Assembly (NCBI GenBank): GCA_051877855.1
Contig: JBJEJH010000036.1
Span: 1 to 64,000, forward strand
From: MGBC120314 sp051877855
GTDB taxonomy: Bacteria; Bacillota; Clostridia; Lachnospirales; Lachnospiraceae
DNA: 64,000 bases
Direction of reading: 5' to 3'
The notes beneath the pieces are model-generated. The model had not been told where the DNA came from. It searched no databases and saw only the letters and a list, made by a program, of their open reading frames with translations. Below, one piece after another: positions 17,006 to 25,100 of the stretch (position 1 is its first letter; each line of letters starts with the position of its first letter). The position numbers and the translations under genes are program-made.

Positions 17006-17518
17006 TTCTTCAAACGCTCTCTTTATACTGTCGTAGTGAAGAAAGATTCCCCGACTTGCAAAATCCTTAATCTCATCCAACGTTGCAAGCATAAAACCAT
17101 CGGTCTCTTCCTCCTGCAAATGCAAATCCTTCTCCTCAAAATCCAGAACGAAGCGATATACATCGACGAAGTAGTTATCACCTTTGCCCGGATTCTCACG
17201 ATGATAGGTAAATAAATACCCACCGGCCGCCTTCGATACATCTAATCCGGTTTCTTCCAAGACCTCACGCATTACCGCATCCTTGGATTCTTCTCCGGCT
17301 AACGCAGCACCGCCGGATACTTCCCACCAGCCCGGTGCCCAGGACTTCGTCATCACACGCTTTGTGATTAAGAATTTACCATCCGGCCTTTGTACCACTC
17401 CAAGCACCGTCAGATGATACTCATTATCCTTTAAACACCAGTCATTACGCTTCATTGTACGACCTGTTCTATTTTTATCCTTATCATAAATATCCCAAAA
17501 TTCAATCTTCTCTGCCAT
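17003..17518 (-). CDS. Nudix hydrolase
   Basis: 171 aa. A complete Nudix box runs from GGAALAGEESKDAV to MREVLEETGLDV, with the metal-binding Glu residues in REVLEE. The N-terminal EFWDIYDKDKNRTG pattern resembles the branch related to isopentenyl-diphosphate isomerase-like Nudix proteins. The start has GAGG seven to eight bases upstream, and the gene has its own promoter. The substrate cannot be inferred. Confidence 0.9.
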   Translation of the reverse strand: MAEKIEFWDIYDKDKNRTGRTMKRNDWCLKDNEYHLTVLGVVQRPDGKFLITKRVMTKSWAPGWWEVSGGAALAGEESKDAVMREVLEETGLDVSKAAGGYLFTYHRENPGKGDNYFVDVYRFVLDFEEKDLHLQEEETDGFMLATLDEIKDFASRGIFLHYDSIKRAFEE

Positions 17519-17589
17519 GCCACAAACCTCACAATTCTGTCCGAATTACACTACAAACGCAGACCATTCAACATATTTCACACTTAATC

Positions 17590-17618
17590 ATTATAGGTGG
17601 ACTTTACAGAAAATGCAA
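17590..17618 (-). promoter_or_regulatory. SigA-type promoter of the Nudix gene
   Basis: TTGCAT (17618-17613) and TATAAT (17595-17590) are spaced by 17 bases on the minus strand, directly beyond the ArsR gene stop. Confidence 0.7.
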
Positions 17619-17619
17619 C

Positions 17620-17994
17620 CTATTCCTCTTCAATATGCTCCCGTCCCTGGTCAATAATCGTGCGCACATGGGCATCAGCCAGCGAATAGAAGATGGACTT
17701 TCCCTCACGGCGGCTCTTGACGAGCTTATTCTGTTTTAAAATCTTTAACTGATGTGATACCGCAGACTGTGTCATATTCAAGGCTTCTGCCAGATCACAC
17801 ACACATACCTCCGCCTCAAAGAGTACAAAAAGAATTCGAATCCTGGTGGAATCCCCAAATACCTTAAATAATTCAGCAAGGTCATACAGCTCATTTTCCT
17901 CCGGCATCGTCTCATTCACGATTTTTAATAAATCCTCATGAATTTCGGTTGTTTCACAACACTCGCAATCAATCCCTATTTTATTCAAATTCAT
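17620..17994 (-). CDS. ArsR/SmtB-family metal-responsive repressor
   Basis: About 124 aa winged-helix protein. Recognition helix region: LNMTQSAVSHQLKILKQ. Metal-site candidates are an N-terminal Cys cluster (CECC), a Cys pair in EVCVCDLA and a C-terminal DAH..HIEE set (Asp, His, His, Glu) like the alpha5 zinc site of CzrA/SmtB. It is the last gene of the zinc/cadmium efflux operon, 6 to 9 bases after the ATPase stop, and a matching operator lies in front of the operon. It probably represses its own operon until zinc, cadmium or lead binds. Confidence 0.93.
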   Translation of the reverse strand: MNLNKIGIDCECCETTEIHEDLLKIVNETMPEENELYDLAELFKVFGDSTRIRILFVLFEAEVCVCDLAEALNMTQSAVSHQLKILKQNKLVKSRREGKSIFYSLADAHVRTIIDQGREHIEEE

Positions 17995-18003
17995 CACCTC
18001 ATT

Positions 18004-19896
18004 TTATAACCTGTGCACAAACAATGCACGAATCGCATTTAACACTGCAATCACCATAACGCCCACATCCGCAAAGATTGCAATCCACATATTCGCAATA
18101 CCCACGGCACCAAGTACAAGACAAATAAGTTTCACACCGATGGCAAAATAAATATTCTGATATACGATACGAAGACATTTTCTGGAAATCCGAATCGCCT
18201 TGGCAATCTTTAACGGATCGTCATCCATCAAAACAATATCCGCAGCCTCAATTGCCGCATCCGAACCAAGCGCTCCCATCGCAATTCCGATATCTGCTCT
18301 GGATAGTACCGGTGCATCATTGATTCCGTCGCCCACAAAGGCCAGTTTTTCTTTTTCACCCTTCTTTGCTAAAAGTTCTTCCACAAGGGTCACTTTATCC
18401 GCAGGGAGAAGTTCACTGTGAACCTCGTCAATTTTTAACTCACAAGCCACAGAATCTGCAACCTTCTTCGCGTCCCCCGTAAGCATTACGGTCTTTCGTA
18501 TTCCACTCTTTTTAAGACTAACAATTGCATCCTTCGCATTTGGCTTTAATAAATCAGAGATTAAAATGTAACCCGCATAAACTCCATCCACTGCCACATG
18601 AACCACCGTTCCAACACCCTGTGGCTCGCTTACAGTCACGCCAATTTTCTTCATCAGCTTCACATTACCGGCCGCAACACTCTTTCCTTCAACCTTAGCA
18701 AGAACTCCATGTCCACTGATTTCCTCAACATCTTCAACGAGATTTTGATCAACTTTGTCCCCATAAGCCTTTAACAGACTCTTGCTAATCGGATGTGTGG
18801 AGTAGCTTTCTGCAAATGCCGCCAGACGGAGAAGTTCCTTTTCTTCCATGTCCTTTGCACCGATTTCACTCACTTCGAATACACCCTGTGTCATCGTTCC
18901 GGTCTTGTCAAAAACAACGATGGATACCTGAGACAACGTTTCTAAATAGTTGGAACCTTTTACCAATACTCCCTGTTTACTTGCGCCACCAATTCCGGCA
19001 AAGAAGCTAAGCGGGATACTGATAACAAGTGCACAAGGACAACTGATGACAAGAAATGTAAGGGCACGGTAAATCCACATTCCCCAGTTTGCATCATATC
19101 CCGGTAAGAACATGCACACAAGCGGCGGAACAATCGCTAATGCCAAGGCACCGTAACAAACTGCCGGAGTGTACACCCGGGCAAATTTGCTGATAAAGTT
19201 CTCGGACTTCGACTTACGTGAGCTTGAATTCTCAACAAGTTCCAGAATCTTTGAAACGGTTGATTCACCAAATTCCTTGGTGGTCCGTATCTTTAACACC
19301 GCAGACATATTGATACAACCACTGATTACTTCCTCGCCGGTGTGAACTTCGCGCGGCAGACTCTCCCCCGTTAAAGCACTCGTATTCACAGTGCTTTCGC
19401 CTTCAACAATAACACCATCGATCGGAATCTTTTCCCCTGGAAGAACCACCACAACCGTTCCGATGGCCACTTCTTCCGGGTCTACTGCAACCAGGCTTCC
19501 ATCCTTCTCAACATTGGCGTAATCCGGACGAATATCCATCAATTCACTGATATTCTTGCGGCTCTTTCCCACTGCATAGCTCTGGAACAGCTCACCGATC
19601 TGATAGAACAGCATTACCGCACATCCCTCTTTACAGTCCCCCAGTGCGATTGCACCAACCGTAGCTACTGCCATCAGGAAATTCTCATCAAATACCTGCT
19701 TATTTAAAATTCCCTTAAATGCTTTCTTTAAAATATCATATCCGATTACAAAGTATGGAATTAAGTATAAAAGAAATTTAATAAGACCATCCTCGGGCAG
19801 TAAATCCGGCAACAGCTTTGCAGATACTTCAATTAAAACCATCAACAAAATCGTCATTACAATCCGGATTAACATCTTTTTCTGCTTCTTATTCAT
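18004..19896 (-). CDS. P1B-type heavy-metal-transporting ATPase (Zn/Cd/Pb type)
   Basis: 630 aa. CPC metal site at 286-288 (ISCPCAL), ALTGES near 174-179, phosphorylated Asp330 in DKTGTMT, and GDGINDAP near the end. The SCPCALVISIPL context is that of zinc/cadmium exporters (ZntA/CadA). The usual N-terminal HMA metal-binding domain is missing; a free HMA protein is encoded just upstream. It exports the metal across the cytoplasmic membrane. The ArsR gene follows within 10 bases. Confidence 0.94.
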   Translation of the reverse strand: MNKKQKKMLIRIVMTILLMVLIEVSAKLLPDLLPEDGLIKFLLYLIPYFVIGYDILKKAFKGILNKQVFDENFLMAVATVGAIALGDCKEGCAVMLFYQIGELFQSYAVGKSRKNISELMDIRPDYANVEKDGSLVAVDPEEVAIGTVVVVLPGEKIPIDGVIVEGESTVNTSALTGESLPREVHTGEEVISGCINMSAVLKIRTTKEFGESTVSKILELVENSSSRKSKSENFISKFARVYTPAVCYGALALAIVPPLVCMFLPGYDANWGMWIYRALTFLVISCPCALVISIPLSFFAGIGGASKQGVLVKGSNYLETLSQVSIVVFDKTGTMTQGVFEVSEIGAKDMEEKELLRLAAFAESYSTHPISKSLLKAYGDKVDQNLVEDVEEISGHGVLAKVEGKSVAAGNVKLMKKIGVTVSEPQGVGTVVHVAVDGVYAGYILISDLLKPNAKDAIVSLKKSGIRKTVMLTGDAKKVADSVACELKIDEVHSELLPADKVTLVEELLAKKGEKEKLAFVGDGINDAPVLSRADIGIAMGALGSDAAIEAADIVLMDDDPLKIAKAIRISRKCLRIVYQNIYFAIGVKLICLVLGAVGIANMWIAIFADVGVMVIAVLNAIRALFVHRL

Positions 19897-19964
19897 TCAA
19901 TCGTCCCTCCAAAAAAAGGCAGGCGTCCAAAAACACCCGCCCATACTATTCTGCCTTATACGCC

Positions 19965-20183
19965 TTAGATATAAATCTCGCAGTCCTCCTCAACCTTCTT
20001 GCAGTTTGCCAGAACCTCCTGCATAACAGCCTTCACATCAGCGCTCTCCTCGAATTCAACGATCATCTTCAATGCCATAAAGTTCACCGTTGCTTCCTTC
20101 ACACCGGCTGTATTCTTAGCAGCTTCCTCCATCTTATTCGCACAGTTTGCACAATCAACTTCAATCTTATAAGTCTTCTTCAT
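19965..20183 (-). CDS. Free-standing HMA-domain metal-binding protein
   Basis: 72 aa from the ATG at 20183, chosen because AGGAG is 8 bases upstream; the longer open frame has no site. The metal motif is DCANCANKM (Cys-x-x-Cys). The sequence fills one ferredoxin-like HMA domain and ends in an acidic DCEIYI tail. It is the first gene of the zinc/cadmium operon and probably replaces the missing N-terminal domain of the ATPase, handing over metal in trans. Confidence 0.92.
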   Translation of the reverse strand: MKKTYKIEVDCANCANKMEEAAKNTAGVKEATVNFMALKMIVEFEESADVKAVMQEVLANCKKVEEDCEIYI

Positions 20184-20278
20184 AATATGTTCTCCTTCTT
20201 TGACTCTCCACCATCTGTGGAAATATGCCGGTACATCCTGTACCTGAACCAACATTGTTATAATTATTCTTATTCTTT

Positions 20279-20300
20279 CATATGAACAATAATTCATATG
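20279..20300 (-). promoter_or_regulatory. ArsR/SmtB operator
   Basis: CATATGAA-6-TTCATATG is a perfect 8-base inverted repeat, close to the known SmtB/CzrA-type operator pattern ATATGAAC..TTCATAT. It lies just downstream of the predicted transcription start of the efflux operon. Confidence 0.85.
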
Positions 20301-20309
20301 TTTAATTGT

Positions 20310-20337
20310 ATTATAACACTCTTAAAACAAATGTCAA
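20310..20337 (-). promoter_or_regulatory. Promoter of the zinc/cadmium efflux operon
   Basis: Consensus TTGACA (20337-20332) and TATAAT (20315-20310) are separated by 16 bases on the minus strand. Such a strong promoter under a repressor operator is typical of metal resistance operons. Confidence 0.88.
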
Positions 20338-20348
20338 TCAAATTTTGA

Positions 20349-20660
20349 AAATTGTTGCTTGAACTTAGGCGGGGACTGAAATGCCAAAAGTGTGAAATAT
20401 GCCCCGACTTCATATTCGTGGCGGGACACAGAAGAAGAAAATTGACCAATATACCCCGCCCTTGCGTTCATAGCGGGGCATAGAGTATGATAATTGACCA
20501 ACATGCCCCGCCCTTGCGTTCGTGGCGGGGCATAGAGATAGAAAATTGACTCAAAAACCCCGCCTTCGCGTTCATGACGGGGCATGGAAGAAGGAAATTG
20601 ACCCAAAAACCCCACCCTCACGTTCATGGAAGGACATAGCAATTCGAAACTAGTTTGGGT
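20349..20660. repeat. 52-bp tandem repeat array with GC-rich hairpins
   Basis: Five clear units begin at 20401, 20453, 20505, 20557 and 20609, exactly 52 bases apart, and a degraded sixth lies at about 20349. Each unit has a GC-rich palindrome of the form CCCCGCC..GGCGGGG (about 25 bases) and an AT-rich linker containing AAATTGACC or a variant. The period is not a multiple of 3, and no good coding frame fits. Together with the zinc promoter it fills the gene-free stretch from 20184 to 20705. It lies just after the M56 protease gene. Confidence 0.9.
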
Positions 20661-20705
20661 CATTTGGGGCATTGGGGTCATCCCCAAGCACGACAACCCC
20701 ATCTC

Positions 20706-23642
20706 TTACTTTCCAAGTTTTTTAAACAACCGGTTTTTAGCTTCATCGTGAAGTGTAATGACTTCCAGAAGTTCGCTTAACCGAACCAGTTCCTGATCTG
20801 TAATTCCCACTGCCTTGTAATCATTTGGTGTGTGATTATACAGCCACTCCATGCTGTACACATGATCCCCCACCACAGTGGCATACTTTGATGCCCATGA
20901 ACGGGCAATGAGTTCTTCATCACCCGAATACAGAATATCCAGTTCATCCTTCGTAAGAATTCCCATCTCCACCACACCACAGGCTTCCATCGCACTGCGG
21001 TCCAATGCGAATGCGTTCATTAATGAGTAGACATTGACAAATCCGTTCAGGTTACCGCTAACACCCTTATAATCCCGGACATACTGCTCAAATTCCTCCT
21101 TACCCACAAAACCAATTAATACTCCCGGAATATCCATATAGCGATAATTCAACGGATAATAAAAATCATTGAGTATGTCTGCATCATACACCGTGGTCCC
21201 ATCCCTTTTGACATCAGGCATGGTGTGATCCATCTTCTCATCGATTACATCCCTCTTCGGACTTTGATATGTAGGAAGTTCCTGTTCCTCAGCCTTCTTA
21301 CGGGTCACATATTTTTCAGTGGATTGGAATATGGATTCATACCCTTTCCCAATGTCGATCTTATTTCCGTTCATCGTCAACTGTGCCTTTGATGTGCCAA
21401 GATACTCCAGACTCACCAGAAGTACCCCCTCCCGAATCCATGGATCCAGATGTTCCTTAAAATCCTCCATGTCATATGACGTATATTGTTCCTCCTGTAC
21501 CAGTTCATCCGTCTTGGCAGAATATACGTGATAACAGTACACTCCACGCCCCGAATCGCTTACATACAGACTCGTACTTAAGATATACTGCTTTCCCTCC
21601 TTTTTGGAAAGCGCAACCTGCCTGCTATAATCCTTCTGCAACGACAGCGTCTCCCGATACACCGTCTGTTCAAGGATACCGGGCTCCATTGTTTCAAATT
21701 CCACACCAATACCAACATCGTGTTCAACCACATAATCCTCTGCACCGGGTGCATACAGTTCCAATTCGATTGGCTCATCATCACGGGCATACACCCGGAC
21801 CTGATCTTTAGAAAAAGTCTCATTACCACCACCATCCAAATCGCATAGCCCGACAAATAGTGTTGTGTAGTAATCATCATCTGTAGTATATTCATACTCA
21901 AATACTCCGTCCTCATCCATGTCCAGCCAGATCTGTCCCTCTCCCTCATCACTAATCTGAATCTTAAGGGCTGTTAACCCGTCCATTCCATCCACATCCA
22001 TATCTTGCAGCAACCACATCGTATTCACTGCACCGTTTTGAAGATTCTGATAAGTAATTTCAACATCCTGCTGCAGGTTTTCCTCCGATTGCAGGATAAG
22101 GTAATCTGTGCCGGCTTCATAGATAAGATCCATCGGTGCATTATCAAAAATGACTGAAATTAGCATTTTATTTCCTTGATTATCATAAACCATGCTCAAA
22201 AAGGTACACACCTCATCCCGGGTCTTTAAGGAATACCTTCCCGGCTTATGACTCAGATTACAGCATTCTGTATGATCCTCAAAAGCATAACGATGGTCAA
22301 TCACGGTACGATTCGTTTCAATAAACTCTGCTCCCACGTCCCCGGATTCTGTTGATGTCACAATGTAATTCTCCATCCCACCGGCATCCTGTGCCGGAAC
22401 CACTGTCAACTCATAATCCTCCCTGCCGTCGGGTGATAGTTCGGTAATGATAACCGGATGTTCAAACCCGGTATAATTCAACCCTTCTGCCGGATAGATC
22501 ACCACATCAAGATTGTCATATCCCTGGGTCTTTAGGTATGCAAGATCAGCAATATAAAATGCGCCATCAACATAATCTGCTTTATGATCGCCAAATGCTG
22601 CCACTGCCGTACCCAGTACCAGCAAAAGAATCACCATGGATACCCACAGAACATGTTTTCTATTCATGATGAGTCGGATACGCTCCTTTAATTCCTTTTT
22701 GCCGCTACCGATTCCCGCCGAACAATATAGCAGTTCCTTTGTCCTCATTAAGACAGCCATATCAAGAAGCATCTGACCATACAGGACGCGTCCATCCTCG
22801 CTAAGCCAATCCATGACCGACTCATCACAGGCTAGTTCACAGTCCCTGCCGGATAGCACGGCTGCCAGCCAGACAAAGGGATCAAACCAGTAAATCACCA
22901 CACACACAAGTCTCACTATGGACCAGATATGATCCCTGTGTCTGTAATGCATGACCTCATGTTTCACAATCATATCCTTCCTTGTTTCATCCACAATACT
23001 TTCTGCATTAAGATAAATCCCCGGATGAAAGAAACCATAGAGACAAGGTGCATCAACCTTATCCGTGAGATAGATGGGAACTTCACCACCCTCATTTAAT
23101 AATTTTCTACTCTTACGAAGCCTTCTGTAGAAAATGAGGTTGCTGGTCAAAACGATAGCCAATCCCATCACCATCCCCATAATCCAGAGGAGTCGAAGTA
23201 ATTTTACACCATCTTTTTTAAAATTCCATTCCTCGCTTCGCTCCTTAATGTCATCGGAAGGCGTATCATCTTCCGGCATTTTTACCTCCCCTGCATCATG
23301 GTTCGGCGTGTTCCCTTCCCAATTCACTTCATCGGTCTTAATCTCGGTGATACCATTACTACCGGAATCCTCCACCCCATTCTTTTGGACATTCATATTC
23401 GGTGAAATATCTTCGGCTAGTTCCTGAATACGGTGATCCACATACATTTCCTGCATCATTACCATAAGAGCACCGGTGACATCCGGAATCGCTTTAAAAA
23501 CCTGCACCGGCACCAGGAGACGTATTGCCACCACAAGCCACAATGCATACTGCACTTTGCGACTGATTTTCCCCATGAATAACTTACGAATCAAACAAAT
23601 CAACAAAATTAATATTGTTGAGGTAAATAAAACCTTGACCAT
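20706..23642 (-). CDS. M56-family (BlaR1/MecR1-like) membrane metalloprotease with large sensor region
   Basis: 978 aa. N-terminal TM helices with the RKVQYALWLVVAIRLLVPV pattern, then the zinc motif HEVMH with the distal ELACDE, a further TM helix near 335-355 (VLWVSMVILLLVLGTAVAAF), and an extracytoplasmic region of about 620 residues. That region lacks the SxxK penicillin-binding pattern I would expect of BlaR1 itself, so the signal is probably not a beta-lactam. The BlaI-type repressor gene lies 50 bases upstream in the same operon. It is predicted to cleave that repressor or trigger its cleavage. Confidence 0.88.
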   Translation of the reverse strand: MVKVLFTSTILILLICLIRKLFMGKISRKVQYALWLVVAIRLLVPVQVFKAIPDVTGALMVMMQEMYVDHRIQELAEDISPNMNVQKNGVEDSGSNGITEIKTDEVNWEGNTPNHDAGEVKMPEDDTPSDDIKERSEEWNFKKDGVKLLRLLWIMGMVMGLAIVLTSNLIFYRRLRKSRKLLNEGGEVPIYLTDKVDAPCLYGFFHPGIYLNAESIVDETRKDMIVKHEVMHYRHRDHIWSIVRLVCVVIYWFDPFVWLAAVLSGRDCELACDESVMDWLSEDGRVLYGQMLLDMAVLMRTKELLYCSAGIGSGKKELKERIRLIMNRKHVLWVSMVILLLVLGTAVAAFGDHKADYVDGAFYIADLAYLKTQGYDNLDVVIYPAEGLNYTGFEHPVIITELSPDGREDYELTVVPAQDAGGMENYIVTSTESGDVGAEFIETNRTVIDHRYAFEDHTECCNLSHKPGRYSLKTRDEVCTFLSMVYDNQGNKMLISVIFDNAPMDLIYEAGTDYLILQSEENLQQDVEITYQNLQNGAVNTMWLLQDMDVDGMDGLTALKIQISDEGEGQIWLDMDEDGVFEYEYTTDDDYYTTLFVGLCDLDGGGNETFSKDQVRVYARDDEPIELELYAPGAEDYVVEHDVGIGVEFETMEPGILEQTVYRETLSLQKDYSRQVALSKKEGKQYILSTSLYVSDSGRGVYCYHVYSAKTDELVQEEQYTSYDMEDFKEHLDPWIREGVLLVSLEYLGTSKAQLTMNGNKIDIGKGYESIFQSTEKYVTRKKAEEQELPTYQSPKRDVIDEKMDHTMPDVKRDGTTVYDADILNDFYYPLNYRYMDIPGVLIGFVGKEEFEQYVRDYKGVSGNLNGFVNVYSLMNAFALDRSAMEACGVVEMGILTKDELDILYSGDEELIARSWASKYATVVGDHVYSMEWLYNHTPNDYKAVGITDQELVRLSELLEVITLHDEAKNRLFKKLGK

Positions 23643-23692
23643 ACATTTTCTCCCATCTTACACGACTTTTCATCCCAATGAACCAAGACACC

Positions 23693-24076
23693 TTATTGAT
23701 CTCTTTTCGCCTGATCCAGCAGTTCCTGCAACTTTCTGATGTCCTCATCACTCAATGCCTGTTTCTTTACCAGAGTATTCATCATGAGACTCACCGAGCC
23801 CTTATAAACACGATCAAGCAAGCTCGTTGTCTCCGCCAGTGCTGCATCATCACGCTGAATCTTTGGATAATATAATTTCGCTTTTGTCCCCTCATCAAAA
23901 CCTATGATATCCTTCTCCAACATCCTTGCCAGCAGTGTATTCACCGTACTCTTACTCCAGCCCACCTCTTCCTTAAGCAAATGTAAGAGCTGAGTCATGG
24001 TGCGCGGCGACTCCTCCCACAGTTTTTCCATGATCTTCCACTCACTGGAATTCAGTGATATCATTTCTGTTGCCAT
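23693..24076 (-). CDS. BlaI/MecI-family repressor
   Basis: 127 aa. Winged-helix start (SLNSSEWKIMEKLWEE), recognition helix region WSKSTVNTLLARM, and a C-terminal helical dimerisation part. GGGAGG precedes the ATG at 24076. It is paired with the M56 protease and has two operator-like sites over its promoter, so autoregulation with protease-triggered derepression is the likely circuit. Confidence 0.93.
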   Translation of the reverse strand: MATEMISLNSSEWKIMEKLWEESPRTMTQLLHLLKEEVGWSKSTVNTLLARMLEKDIIGFDEGTKAKLYYPKIQRDDAALAETTSLLDRVYKGSVSLMMNTLVKKQALSDEDIRKLQELLDQAKRDQ

Positions 24077-24099
24077 ATAGAAACCTCCCTATATCGTTC

Positions 24100-24151
24100 G
24101 ACATTTGTCAACCTATATCTATACTATATTCTTATGCGCTACATTTGTCAA
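24100..24151 (-). promoter_or_regulatory. Promoter and paired BlaI-type operators
   Basis: The -35 box TTGACA (24151-24146) and -10 box TATAGT (24128-24123) are 17 bases apart. Two near-identical sites, GACATTTGTC (24100-24109) and TACATTTGTC (24140-24149), are 40 bases apart; one overlaps the -35 box and the other lies just downstream of the start. Both resemble the BlaI core TACA-xx-TGTA. Confidence 0.8.
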
Positions 24152-24163
24152 CCTTCTAAATAT

Positions 24164-24201
24164 AAAAAACAGACCCTGAAGGATTTCTCCCAAAGAGTCT
24201 G
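24164..24201 (-). terminator. Rho-independent terminator downstream of mntP
   Basis: On the minus strand, CAGACTC..GGGTCTG with an inner GGAG..TCCT stem is followed by TTTTTT. It lies about 115 bases beyond the mntP stop, leaving a long untranslated tail or a separate small transcript. Confidence 0.85.
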
Positions 24202-24257
24202 ACTAATATTTGGTACCTTATGTAACGCTGCGTGCGAGCTCTTAGTGCAAACGTGCC
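24164..24257 (-). ncRNA. Candidate small RNA between mntP and blaI
   Basis: A promoter-like pair, TTGTGT (24293-24288) and TATAAT (24269-24264) with an 18-base spacer, begins a possible transcript of about 94 bases that ends at the terminator at 24164. The interior contains GC-rich pairing segments around GAGCTC and GGTACC. No known RNA family is recognised. The alternative is simply an mntP 3' tail. Confidence 0.3.
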
Positions 24258-24314
24258 ACGAAAATTATACCCACAAACTTGTTTATTACACAATATGCAA
24301 GTTTTCGCAAACGC

Positions 24315-24872
24315 CTAGATGATTCCAATTCCTTCCAATAAGATTTTAAGACCGATTAAGATCAAAATAACTCCACCACAAAACTCCGCCTTAGATTTAT
24401 ATTTTGTCCCGAAGATACTGCCAATCTTGACTCCAACGGCAGAACAGATAAAAGTTACAACACCAATAAAACTGACCGCCGGAATAATCGCAACATCAAG
24501 AAACGCAAAGGACACACCCACCGCCAATGCATCGATACTGGTTGCAACTGCCATTAAAAACATCGTTCCCACAGCCATGGAACAATCAAGTTCTTCTGCT
24601 TTTTCAAAAGACTCCTTGATCATATTGCCACCGATAATTGCCAGAAGAATAAATGCAACCCAGTGGGCATATTGGGTGACATACTCTGCAAAGAAACTGC
24701 CAAGGAAATATCCGATTGCAGGCATCAGCGCCTGAAATCCTCCAAACCACGCACCTGCAATACACATGTGTTTCCAGTTGATTTTCCCCAGGGACAAACC
24801 TTTACAGATGGATACCGCAAAGGCATCCATGGATAATCCCACCGCTAGGATAAACAATTCCGCTAAACTCAT
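24315..24872 (-). CDS. mntP: Manganese efflux pump MntP
   Basis: 185 aa from the ATG at 24872 (GGAG 7-8 bases upstream). Six TM helices, with the duplicated signature DAFAVS in helix 1 and DALAVG in the second half, as in MntP/YtaF. It exports Mn2+ from the cytoplasm. The Mn-responsive riboswitch-like leader with its terminator upstream supports the assignment independently. Confidence 0.95.
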   Translation of the reverse strand: MSLAELFILAVGLSMDAFAVSICKGLSLGKINWKHMCIAGAWFGGFQALMPAIGYFLGSFFAEYVTQYAHWVAFILLAIIGGNMIKESFEKAEELDCSMAVGTMFLMAVATSIDALAVGVSFAFLDVAIIPAVSFIGVVTFICSAVGVKIGSIFGTKYKSKAEFCGGVILILIGLKILLEGIGII

Positions 24873-24889
24873 AACCAATCTCCTTTCGT

Positions 24890-24932
24890 AAAAAAAGACC
24901 CATGAACAGCACAATAATGCTGTCCATGAGTC
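24890..24932 (-). terminator. Riboswitch expression-platform terminator before mntP
   Basis: A long stem, AGACTCATGGACAGCAT paired with TGCTGTTCATGGGTCT, and a run of T on the minus strand, about 20 bases before the mntP start. It would stop transcription before the gene in the ligand-free state. Confidence 0.88.
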
Positions 24933-24937
24933 TCATC

Positions 24938-25036
24938 ATTTAAAATAATACCGGGTCCGTGACCATTATGTCGATATTACTGCATCTCATATGTTCTGTT
25001 CCATATGATGCCTGCCGACTACTCCCTCTTGGAAGA
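24938..25036 (-). promoter_or_regulatory. Manganese riboswitch (yybP-ykoY-like)
   Basis: The leader contains GGGAGTAGTCGG and GGTCACGGACCCGG-type paired segments. GGGAGTAG is the hallmark of yybP-ykoY Mn2+ riboswitches. It lies between a promoter and an intrinsic terminator directly upstream of mntP, the classic target. The family is assigned by motif and context; I have not folded it. Confidence 0.78.
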
Positions 25037-25044
25037 ATGGTTCA

Positions 25045-25072
25045 ATTATAGCATACTGAGAAAAATTATCAA
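25045..25072 (-). promoter_or_regulatory. Promoter of the mntP leader
   Basis: TTGATA (25072-25067) and TATAAT (25050-25045) with 16 bases between, on the minus strand. The start near 25038 coincides with the riboswitch 5' end. Confidence 0.78.
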
Positions 25073-25100
25073 GTATTTTTTGCAGTCCATTCCTCACAGC

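Noticed and set aside
18795..19010. Plus-strand open frame in the zinc ATPase
   Set aside because: Antisense to the phosphorylation and transmembrane regions of an intact gene.
20349..20660. CRISPR array
   Set aside because: Both stem and linker parts recur in every unit, so there are no unique spacers, and no cas gene is nearby.
20334..20702. 122-aa minus-strand open frame
   Set aside because: It lies wholly in the 52-bp repeat array; the period is not a multiple of 3, so no repeated protein unit results, and the ribosome site is poor.
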